This document shows, one piece after another, positions 1 to 6,307 of a stretch of 24,338 bases of DNA (position 1 is its first letter; each line of letters begins with the position of its first letter). The position numbers and the translations under genes are program-made. The notes beneath the pieces were generated by a model. That model saw nothing but the letters and a program-made list of their open reading frames with translations. It searched no databases and was not told the origin of the DNA. Source of the DNA: Kingella pumchi (GTDB taxonomy: Bacteria > Pseudomonadota > Gammaproteobacteria > Burkholderiales > Neisseriaceae); contig NZ_JAKOOW010000022.1 of the NCBI RefSeq assembly GCF_022288825.1, forward strand, positions 1-24,338, in the 5' to 3' direction.

Positions 1-69
1 TTTCAGGCTGCTTTGGACTTTCAGGCTGCTTTGGACTTTCAGGCTGCTTTGGACTTTCAGGCTGCTTTG
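1..69. repeat. 18-bp tandem repeat built on the DUS
   Basis: The unit TTTCAGGCTGCTTTGGAC is present 3.8 times head to tail, at 1-18, 19-36, 37-54 and 55-69 (the last unit diverges at its end). Each unit holds the DUS variant AAGCAGCCTGAA on the minus strand. The last unit overlaps the stop codon of the GT52 gene, whose final residues KAA and TGA are read from it. The array may extend beyond the left edge. Such a short perfect array can change copy number by slippage, but no promoter or frame effect can be seen from this side. Confidence 0.9.
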
Positions 70-1043
70 ATACTTTCAGCCGGCAGTTCGGCGATTTCCA
101 TGCCCATCTGTGCCATCAGCCGGTAGAGGGTGCGGTAGTTTTCGCCGTCAAAGGGGGGCAGGGCGGGGCAGACGGCGGTGATGCGGGTGCGCGGGAAGGC
201 GTGGACGTTAAGTGCGGCGCTGCTGGCCAGGTGGTAGATTTCAAAACGGTTTTCAGGTTGCGCGGCCAATTCCTGCAGCAGGTAGTCTTCGAAAATCAGC
301 GGGCTGTCGATGTAGTCGGCGCCGGCCACGCGGTAGTGTTCGCGCGGGTGGGGGAAGTAGCGGCCGATATCAAAGCGGCGCAGCAGGGTGTCGGCGAGAG
401 TGATATTGGCAGCGGCGTCGGCAAAGGTGGGCTGGCCGAGCAGGATGCGGATGGTTTGGCTGCTGCCGGCGGGGGTTTCAGGCTGCCTGAAGCCGTCGGC
501 GCTTTGCCACAAATCAAGGGGCACGGTGGGGGCGGCGATATTGGGCAGGCCGGGGTAGAGAGTGTGGTGGCGGCAGGAGAGACGGCGCAGCTCTTCGGTT
601 TGCAGGCGGATGCGGCGCAGGAAGTTGAACAGGCGCCGCTGCGGGTTGCGGCTGTTGTGGTAGAGAATGCTGCTGGGGATCAGGTTGCCGCTGCCGTCGT
701 CGAAGGTTTCGAGTGTATCGAAGGCGAGTTTGTTCAGCGGGTATTGGACGTGGGGGTTGTCGATGCTGGCGGCAAAAACGGTGCGGTAGTGTTTGTCCAG
801 GCCGTCGAGCAGGCGCGGCATGGCCAACTCGCGCCGCCATTTTTGCGGGGGAATCAGCACATAGCGGGCGCGGCGGCAATGGGCGGCGGCAGCCTGAAAA
901 TAATGGTGGAATTTGGCGTTGTCGGCTTCTTTGTAGCAGAGCATCAAGAGATCGAAAGACTCGTGCGGCCGCCCGCGGATCAGGTGGCGGGCAATCAGCG
1001 CCTGCAGCGGGGTCATGCAGATTATCAGCTTGGCCGGATTCAT
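57..1043 (-). CDS. GT52 family sialyltransferase (Lst/LsgB-like)
   Basis: A 328-residue glycosyltransferase of family GT52, the family of neisserial lipooligosaccharide alpha-2,3-sialyltransferase Lst and Haemophilus LsgB; these move Neu5Ac from CMP-Neu5Ac to a terminal galactose. Visible family blocks are LIICMTPLQ (6-14), TFDDGSGNLI (113-122), TIRILLG (197-203), PHPR (231-234, His232 aligning with the catalytic acid His of meningococcal Lst), SPLIFEDYLL (247-256) and EIYHLASSAAL (268-278). The ATG at 1043 was chosen because the protein aligns from there and because it forms an ATGA overlap with the flippase; a longer open frame reaching 1343 only shadows the flippase. Unlike meningococcal Lst it has no N-terminal membrane anchor. 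Residues 187-190 (RQPE) and the end KAA-stop are read from DUS copies. The acceptor glycan is unknown and no CMP-Neu5Ac synthetase lies in the window. Confidence 0.88.
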   Translation of the reverse strand: MNPAKLIICMTPLQALIARHLIRGRPHESFDLLMLCYKEADNAKFHHYFQAAAAHCRRARYVLIPPQKWRRELAMPRLLDGLDKHYRTVFAASIDNPHVQYPLNKLAFDTLETFDDGSGNLIPSSILYHNSRNPQRRLFNFLRRIRLQTEELRRLSCRHHTLYPGLPNIAAPTVPLDLWQSADGFRQPETPAGSSQTIRILLGQPTFADAAANITLADTLLRRFDIGRYFPHPREHYRVAGADYIDSPLIFEDYLLQELAAQPENRFEIYHLASSAALNVHAFPRTRITAVCPALPPFDGENYRTLYRLMAQMGMEIAELPAESIKAA

Positions 1044-2248
1044 TTCAGGCTGCCTTGGGCGTGTTTTTTCACGCAGTAATAAAGGATGGGCAATACGGCG
1101 GCGTTGCCGCTGATCATCGCCAGCGGCATCCATTGGATGCCGCGGGTATCGGCGGCGAGCAGCACCAGCAGATACACGCCGGCCGAAAGCAGGGAAACGG
1201 TGGCGATGCGGCGGTTTTGCGCGTGGTAAAACAGATAATTGACCAGCAGGTAATAGGGCAGGGTGAGCGCAAAACCGACTAAAAACAGGCACACATAGCG
1301 GCGAATGCCTTCGTAGCCGGCACCCAGCAGCCAGACAAACCACGTCTCAGGCACACAGTAGGCGGCCAGCGCCGGCAGCGCGGCGGCGGGCAGCGTCCAC
1401 AGCGCCCAACGGCAGACGTCGGCAGCGCTGATGCGGCCGCTTTTGAGCGCCTGATAGTAGTAGGGCACGGTGGCTTTGTTGAGCGCCATCAACAGCAGCC
1501 CCAGCACCGATGCGGTTTGGTAGCCGGCGGAATACACGCCCAGCAGCGCCGCCGGATGGCTTTGGTAGATCCAAAAGCGGTCGGCCTGGCCTTTGATGTA
1601 GTTGCCGGCGTGGTGCAGCACCAGCGGCAGGCCGAAGGACAAAATATAGCCCAAGCCCTGCCGCAGCCGGCGCAGGCTGAAACGGCGACGGTTGTCGCGG
1701 CGAAACAGCAGCCAGCCGGACAGCGATACTATTGAGCAGCCCAGCGCGATGGCGGCAAAGCGTTTTTCCACCGCAAAGGCGGTGGAGATTTCGAGCAACA
1801 GCACCGTCAGCGCCGCCACCAGCACGCCGGCAGCCAGCTGCAGCGCGGTATAGGCCAAAGGCTGCTTGCGGCACTGGCGCAGGCTCATCTGGGTGGAGAG
1901 CAGGGTTTGCGCGCCGGCGGCCAGCACGGTAAAGGCCAGTATCGGCGAATGCCACAGCCATGCCGCCGCCAGCCCGACCAGCGTGGCGGCGGCGGTGTAG
2001 CAGTAGCCGGCCGCCACCACATTGGGCAGGTTGCGACGGCCGTAAAGGTAGAAATAACGGGTAACCGCGCCGTCCTGGCTCATGCTGGAAGCAATCAGCA
2101 GCAGCGAGAATATCGTCAGCCAATACGACAGCTCGCCGAAACCCGCCGGCCCGAGACGTCGGGTCAGGTAGGGAATCAGCATAAAGGGCAGCGCTTTGGC
2201 AAACAGCTCGCCCGCCAGATAAATCAGGCTGTCTTTCAGAATTTTCAT
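1040..2248 (-). CDS. Wzx-like polysaccharide/oligosaccharide flippase
   Basis: A 402-residue polytopic membrane protein of the MOP superfamily (Wzx/RfbX type), which moves lipid-linked oligosaccharides across the inner membrane. It shows about a dozen hydrophobic segments separated by short basic loops. The N-terminal pattern DSLIYLAGELFAKALPFMLI followed by a LTRRLGPAGFGEL loop (about 29-41) is typical of the family. It ends GSLK-TGA, where GSLK is a DUS read in frame and the final AAATGA also holds the start of the GT52 gene, so the two are probably translationally coupled. Haemophilus influenzae has the same order in its lsg locus (lsgA flippase then lsgB sialyltransferase), which supports a role in surface-glycan assembly. 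No clear Shine-Dalgarno is visible before the ATG. The substrate cannot be deduced. Confidence 0.85.
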   Translation of the reverse strand: MKILKDSLIYLAGELFAKALPFMLIPYLTRRLGPAGFGELSYWLTIFSLLLIASSMSQDGAVTRYFYLYGRRNLPNVVAAGYCYTAAATLVGLAAAWLWHSPILAFTVLAAGAQTLLSTQMSLRQCRKQPLAYTALQLAAGVLVAALTVLLLEISTAFAVEKRFAAIALGCSIVSLSGWLLFRRDNRRRFSLRRLRQGLGYILSFGLPLVLHHAGNYIKGQADRFWIYQSHPAALLGVYSAGYQTASVLGLLLMALNKATVPYYYQALKSGRISAADVCRWALWTLPAAALPALAAYCVPETWFVWLLGAGYEGIRRYVCLFLVGFALTLPYYLLVNYLFYHAQNRRIATVSLLSAGVYLLVLLAADTRGIQWMPLAMISGNAAVLPILYYCVKKHAQGSLK

Positions 2249-2263
2249 CGGATTGCCGGCAAA

Positions 2264-2290
2264 GCAGCCTGAAAAACGTTTTCAGGCTGC
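2264..2290 (-). terminator. DUS inverted-pair hairpin between dapC and the flippase gene
   Basis: GCAGCCTGAAAA (2264-2275) pairs perfectly with TTTTCAGGCTGC (2279-2290) around a 3-base loop. It lies in the 87-base gap after dapC. No strong T-run follows it on the minus strand, so it may be a weak terminator or a transcript-processing or attenuation point rather than a full stop. Another DUS at 2321-2332 lies just after the dapC stop. Confidence 0.55.
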
Positions 2291-2335
2291 CTTTGTGGTT
2301 TTTTTGGGGAGCAGCACGCTTTCAGGCTGCCTGCT

Positions 2336-3538
2336 TCAGGCCGGGTGTTTTTGACTGCCGTACCAGGCAACGATGCGCTCGGCGGCTTCGACGCAGCGCT
2401 CGATTTCATCAACCAGCGCGATGCGCACATAGCCGGCACCCGGGTTGCCCTGCGGCGTGTCGCGGGCGAAAAAGCGACCGGGTAGCACCAGCACGCCGGT
2501 GTCACGGTACAGGTTTTGCGTGAAGGCCAAATCGTCGCCGCCGGGGATGCGCAGCCAGATGTAAAACGAAGCCTGCGGCAGGGAAACTTCAAACTGCCGG
2601 CGCAGCACCGGCAGCACGCGGTCGAATTTTTCGCGGTACAGACGGCGGTTGGCGGCAACGTGTTCTTCGTCGCTCCACGCGACGATGCTGGCGTGCTGCA
2701 CCGGCAGGCTCATGGCGCTGCCGTGGTAGGTGCGGTAGAGCAGAAAGGGCGCGATCAGTTTGGCGTCACCGGCAACGAAACCCGAGCGCAGGCCGGGCAG
2801 GTTGGAGCGTTTGGACAGGCTGGTAAAGGTTATTAAGTTGTCGAAACCGCGCCCCGCTTCGGCGGCGGCCTGCAGGCAGCCGACGGGTTTTTTGCCGTCG
2901 AAATAGATTTCCGAATAACACTCGTCGGCGGCGATTACAAAGCCGTAGCGCGCCTGCCGCTCAAAGAGTGCGAGCCAGTCTTCGTGCTGCATCACGCTGC
3001 CGCTGGGGTTGTCGGGCGAGCAGACGAACACCAGCTTGCAGCGGCGCCATTGCTCTTCCGATACGCTGTCCCAGTCGGGCAGAAAATCGGGCGCGCGGTT
3101 GTTGGCGTAAACGATTTCGCCGCCGGCCAAGAGCGTCGCCCCTTCGTAAATCTGATAGAAGGGATTGGGCGACACCACCACCGGTTTTTCGTCCGCCGCC
3201 GGCTCGAGCAGCGACTGCACAAAGGAAAACAGCGCTTCGCGGCTGCCGAGTACCGGCAGGATTTCGCTGTCGGGGCTGACGGCCAAGCCGTCGTAGCGGC
3301 GCGCGAGCCAGTCGGCACAGGCCTGGCGCAGCTCGGGCAGGCCGGCGGTAAGCGGGTATTTGGACAGGCCGTCGAGCGAGCGGCTGAGCGCTTCGAGCAC
3401 AAAGGGCGGCGCGGGATGTTTCGGTTCGCCGATATACAGCGGGATTTCGCTGAGATCTGCCGGCGGCGTGATGCCGGCAACCGCCTGGCGCAGGCGGGCG
3501 AAGGGATAGGCTTGGAGCAGGTTAAGACGGCTGTTCAT
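2336..3538 (-). CDS. dapC: Succinyldiaminopimelate transaminase DapC
   Basis: A 400-residue fold-type I PLP aminotransferase. DapC converts N-succinyl-2-amino-6-oxopimelate to N-succinyl-LL-2,6-diaminopimelate with glutamate as amino donor, on the route to lysine and the peptidoglycan residue meso-diaminopimelate. Visible features are YIGEPKHP near the N-terminus (35-42), NPSG (177-180), AADECYSE with Asp205 and Tyr208, and the Schiff-base lysine Lys243 in TSLSKRSNLPGLRSGF. The motif set and length fit neisserial and other beta-proteobacterial DapC better than general aspartate aminotransferases. The ATG at 3538 (MNSRLNLLQAYPF) is preferred over an in-frame ATG at 3580, because 3571-3579 looks like a promoter -10 region. 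The stop TGA lies in a degenerate DUS. The neighbouring peptidoglycan O-acetylation genes fit a cell-wall theme. Confidence 0.87.
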   Translation of the reverse strand: MNSRLNLLQAYPFARLRQAVAGITPPADLSEIPLYIGEPKHPAPPFVLEALSRSLDGLSKYPLTAGLPELRQACADWLARRYDGLAVSPDSEILPVLGSREALFSFVQSLLEPAADEKPVVVSPNPFYQIYEGATLLAGGEIVYANNRAPDFLPDWDSVSEEQWRRCKLVFVCSPDNPSGSVMQHEDWLALFERQARYGFVIAADECYSEIYFDGKKPVGCLQAAAEAGRGFDNLITFTSLSKRSNLPGLRSGFVAGDAKLIAPFLLYRTYHGSAMSLPVQHASIVAWSDEEHVAANRRLYREKFDRVLPVLRRQFEVSLPQASFYIWLRIPGGDDLAFTQNLYRDTGVLVLPGRFFARDTPQGNPGAGYVRIALVDEIERCVEAAERIVAWYGSQKHPA

Positions 3539-3570
3539 GGTGCTTGGACGGAAGTTGGGAAAAGGCGGCG

Positions 3571-3579
3571 ATTCTAGCA
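3571..3579 (-). promoter_or_regulatory. Extended -10 promoter element for dapC
   Basis: On the minus strand the sequence reads TGCTAGAAT, an extended -10 (TGn plus TAGAAT), followed by CGCCGCC and T-rich DNA. It lies 33 bases upstream of the chosen dapC start. No convincing -35 hexamer is seen at 16-18 bases, which extended -10 promoters can do without. The same -10 plus GC-rich discriminator recurs at several genes in this window. Confidence 0.5.
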
Positions 3580-3651
3580 CGGCTGCCGGCCGGACGCGGC
3601 AGGCAGCCTGAAAGCGAAAGGGGCGGGATAGGCGGTTTGGGGCGCGGAAAA

Positions 3652-3672
3652 GTTTTCAGGCTGCCTGAAAAC
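3652..3672 (-). terminator. Palindromic double DUS after ape1
   Basis: GTTTTCAGGC and GCCTGAAAAC form a near-perfect 21-base palindrome 29 bases after the ape1 stop. On the minus strand it is followed by TTTT, as in an intrinsic terminator. It carries a DUS on each strand (Kingella-type on the minus strand, the AGGCTGCCTGAA form on the plus strand). Confidence 0.6.
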
Positions 3673-3700
3673 GGGTTTCCAAAGCAGCCTGAAAAGGGAT

Positions 3701-4975
3701 TCAGCGTTCCTGAACCATGCGGATGATGTCGTCGGCCAGCGCGGCGCCGGCCTGGCGGTAGCCCTGGGCGGAGAAGTGGACGCCGTCGCGCGCGCCGAGA
3801 TTCTGCCCCATCCAGTTTTTCATGCTGCAGTTGCCGCCCATTGCGGTCTGCCACGACCAATACAGCAGGCCTTCGCTTTCGGCAATGCGCTGCTGCATCT
3901 GCTGCACCTGGTCGAGCATGGCCGGGCGCTGGCCGCAGCTGCCGGCGGTGCTTTTGAGCGATTCGGGCGCGCCGATCACCATAATGCCGGCATTGGGCAG
4001 GGTTTTGCGGATGCGGGCGATGATGTCGTGCCACTGCTGCTCGGTTTGGGCAAGGTCGAGTTTGGGGTTGAAGGCTTCGTTGGTGCCGTAGGCGAGAACC
4101 ACCAGATCGGCGCGGGTGGCGGCGAGATCCTGCTCCCAGCCGGCGCGCCAGCGGCTGCTTTGCGCCAGCTGCGAGCCGTTGATGCCGAGCGCGGAATAGA
4201 CGATGCCCGGCTGGCGGTTTTCGATGCCGATCAGGCCGATTTCCCACAAATCGCTGCCGCCGGCACTGAGCGTGAGCGGCAGGCTGGCGCTGAAGTTGCT
4301 GTATTGCCAGATCGGGCTGCCTGAAAGCGGGGAAACGGCTTCGGTGCGGCCGCTGCCGGTGGTAACGGATAGCGGGTTGTCGGCCAGCAGCGGCTTGATC
4401 ATCAGGGTGATGTCCTGCTCGCCGCCGCTCGGGGTGCGTTCGGACAGGGTCAGGCTGCCCTGGCCGTTGGAGCGCACCAGGGCGCCGCCGAGCGGGAAGT
4501 CGGCCTGTTCTTTACGGCTGCTGAGCGTTTGCCAGCCGCCGCCCTGATAGCTGACCAGGGCGCTGCGCTGGCCGTTGAGGTTGTTGGGGAACACCCAGCC
4601 GATGCCGCCGTCGCCCCAGCGCTGCTGCAGGCGGCTGCGGACTTCGTGGCTGAAGTAGTCGCCGGCGGTGTGGGAGTCGCCCAGCTGGATGATGCGGAAT
4701 TTGACTTTGGCGCCCTGGTCGAGCTTGTGCCATTTTTCCAGCCAGTGCTGGCGGTCGCTGTAGGCGGGGGCGCTTTTGCTGCGCGCGGGTGCGGCGGATT
4801 TGGCCGCGGCATCCTGCGGTTTTTTGGCGCGGGCGGCGGGATGGTAATTGACGATGGTGGCGGGGGTGTCGGCCGCTTGGGCGGCGGCTTCGCCTTTGTG
4901 GCAGGCGCTCAGCTGCAGCGCGGCCAGCAGCAAAAAGAGCGAGGAGTGCGGGAAAAGGTTTTTCGATGCTTTCAT
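3701..4975 (-). CDS. ape1: Peptidoglycan O-acetylesterase Ape1 (SGNH/GDSL lipoprotein)
   Basis: A 424-residue SGNH-hydrolase of the Ape1 family, which removes O-acetyl groups from MurNAc in the periplasm and so lets lytic transglycosylases cut peptidoglycan. Block I is QLGDSHTAGDYF with nucleophile Ser101, block III is AYGTNEAF, and block V is DGVHF with Asp397 and His400; these match the Ser-Asp-His triad known for gonococcal Ape1. Blocks are spaced by a large insert, as in Ape1. The N-terminus is a lipoprotein signal (LFLLLAALQLSAC, lipobox LSAC, Cys25) followed by an Ala/Lys-rich linker to about residue 70. It is last of the patA-patB-ape1 set, the usual neisserial order, 66 bases after patB with a strong hairpin in the gap. 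The Shine-Dalgarno is weak. Confidence 0.9.
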   Translation of the reverse strand: MKASKNLFPHSSLFLLLAALQLSACHKGEAAAQAADTPATIVNYHPAARAKKPQDAAAKSAAPARSKSAPAYSDRQHWLEKWHKLDQGAKVKFRIIQLGDSHTAGDYFSHEVRSRLQQRWGDGGIGWVFPNNLNGQRSALVSYQGGGWQTLSSRKEQADFPLGGALVRSNGQGSLTLSERTPSGGEQDITLMIKPLLADNPLSVTTGSGRTEAVSPLSGSPIWQYSNFSASLPLTLSAGGSDLWEIGLIGIENRQPGIVYSALGINGSQLAQSSRWRAGWEQDLAATRADLVVLAYGTNEAFNPKLDLAQTEQQWHDIIARIRKTLPNAGIMVIGAPESLKSTAGSCGQRPAMLDQVQQMQQRIAESEGLLYWSWQTAMGGNCSMKNWMGQNLGARDGVHFSAQGYRQAGAALADDIIRMVQER

Positions 4976-4992
4976 AATCGGATACTGCCGCT

Positions 4993-5033
4993 GTTTTCAG
5001 GCAGCCTGAAAGGCTTTCAGGCTGCCTGAAAAC
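4993..5033 (-). repeat. 19-bp inverted DUS pair between patB and ape1
   Basis: Two palindromic DUS copies (4993-5011 and 5015-5033) are exact inverted copies of each other with a 3-base loop GGC. The hairpin begins 8 bases after the patB stop and ends 17 bases before the ape1 ATG. No T-run follows on the minus strand. It could stabilise the patAB message or lower ape1 expression relative to the acetyltransferase genes. Confidence 0.8.
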
Positions 5034-5041
5034 ATTGCGGG

Positions 5042-6307
5042 TCAGGGTTGGGCGCCGTTGTTGCCGGTAAAGGCGATGTGGCGCTCGATGTAGGCGGCCA
5101 GACGCTGTTGGCCGGGAATGGTGAAGTGGATGCCGTCTTTGCTGCGCATGCGCACGTTGCGTCCGTCGAGGCTGATGCTGTCGCGGTAGGCGCTGCGCCC
5201 GCCGAGCAGCTCGTCGGTGGGCAGCCACAGGGCGCGGCCGGAGAGTTCGCTGGCCAGCACGCGGTCGAGATAGCGGGTCTGGTCGTTGAGCTTGTTGGGC
5301 TTCATCAGCGGAATGCCCAGCCAAATCAGGCGCACGTGGCGTTCTTCGGCAGCATCGGCGATGCGGCGGATGCGGCTGCGGTACACGGCTTCCCATTCGG
5401 GGCTTTTGAAACGCAGGTAGCCGCTGCGTTTTTTCTCGGGGTCGGGGAAGTCCCACGGGTCGTTGGGGCCCAAGAATACCACCAACAGGCGGATGTCCGG
5501 CTGTTCTTTTAAATTCTTTTCGATTACCGCCGGCCAATCGAAAAAGCCGGGGTAGGAGAGGCCGGTGCTTTGTTTGCTCAAGTCGATCGACTCGACGCCG
5601 TAGCGCGCGTGCAGCGATTTGCGCACATGCGGTGCCACGCCCTGCATCAGCGAGTCGCCGGCGAAAAAGACTTTGTCGCCGGGCTTGAGGGTTACGGTGG
5701 CGGACTGCGGGTCTTCAGGCTGCTTTTCGCTTTGCTTCTGCTCTTGCGCCTGCGGGGCAGAAGCAGACTGTCCGGCCGTTTCGGTTTTGCGTATGACCGC
5801 GGGCAGGCCGGAGGCGGCATCGTCGTCAAGCGGCGGGAAGGCGGACGGATACTGCGGCGGCGCGTCGCTGCCGGCATCGGCAAGGGGCGTGTTGTCGGCG
5901 GCGGGGAACTGCTGCTGCCAGCGGCCGTTTTGGCTGTCGATCCATTCGAGCAGGCCGCGGTAGCCGTCGTTGGCTTCGTTCTGCAGCTGCGCGCCGCGCT
6001 GCCACCACGGGTAGGCGTCGAGTTTTTCCAGCGGGCTGCTGCGGTGGAAAGTCTGCTGCCAGTAGGCATTGACCGACTGCTGGCTGAACCACAGGGTCAG
6101 CACGGCGGCGGCCAGCAGGCTGCAGTAAAGCGGTAGGAAACGGAAGCGGCGGGCAGACTGAAAGCCGGCGGGCGCCGCGGCTTGTTCAGGCTGTTTTTGG
6201 TTTTCAGGCTGCTGCTCGGTTTGCTGTTCAGACTGTTTTTCAGGCTGCTTTTCAGGCTGTTTTTGGTTTTCAGGCTGCTTGCCGTTTTGCGGATCAGAAG
6301 TTTGCAT
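5042..6307 (-). CDS. patB: Peptidoglycan O-acetyltransferase PatB (SGNH type)
   Basis: A 421-residue membrane-anchored SGNH protein. PatB transfers acetyl groups exported by PatA to the C6 hydroxyl of MurNAc. Order: a Gln/Pro/Glu-rich cytoplasmic tail (about 8-42), one membrane helix (about 58-76), a periplasmic linker, then the catalytic domain. Catalytic blocks are VFFAGDSLMQG (Ser219), FLGPNDPWD (280-283 GPND) and SKDGIHFT (Asp391, His394). The start overlaps the end of patA by 14 bases, which suggests coupled translation. The tail is odd: QPE or QSE units at 11-13, 17-19, 21-23, 25-27, 33-35 and 39-41 are encoded by DUS-like CAGCCTGAA copies, and another QPE occurs at 196-198 in a second low-complexity stretch. 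The catalytic domain is complete, so the protein should be active. Confidence 0.88.
   Translation of the reverse strand: MQTSDPQNGKQPENQKQPEKQPEKQSEQQTEQQPENQKQPEQAAAPAGFQSARRFRFLPLYCSLLAAAVLTLWFSQQSVNAYWQQTFHRSSPLEKLDAYPWWQRGAQLQNEANDGYRGLLEWIDSQNGRWQQQFPAADNTPLADAGSDAPPQYPSAFPPLDDDAASGLPAVIRKTETAGQSASAPQAQEQKQSEKQPEDPQSATVTLKPGDKVFFAGDSLMQGVAPHVRKSLHARYGVESIDLSKQSTGLSYPGFFDWPAVIEKNLKEQPDIRLLVVFLGPNDPWDFPDPEKKRSGYLRFKSPEWEAVYRSRIRRIADAAEERHVRLIWLGIPLMKPNKLNDQTRYLDRVLASELSGRALWLPTDELLGGRSAYRDSISLDGRNVRMRSKDGIHFTIPGQQRLAAYIERHIAFTGNNGAQP
6185..6277 (-). repeat. Coding DUS-like repeat tract in patB
   Basis: About 93 bases within the patB 5' end contain six DUS-like units (CAGCCTGAA or CAGTCTGAA), separated by CAAAAA- or AAG-type spacers and read as Q-P/S-E followed by Asn, Lys or Gln. 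The units are imperfect, and all keep the same reading frame. It is a low-complexity region before the membrane helix. Spacing is a multiple of three, so gain or loss of units would change tail length without breaking the frame. Confidence 0.85.

Noticed and set aside
1..69. CRISPR-like array
   Set aside because: The units are contiguous 18-mers without spacers and match the DUS, so they are not CRISPR repeats.
1044..1343. N-terminal extension of the GT52 protein by 100 residues
   Set aside because: The extension is Arg/His/Pro-rich shadow translation of the flippase gene, and the ATGA overlap start at 1043 fits the family.
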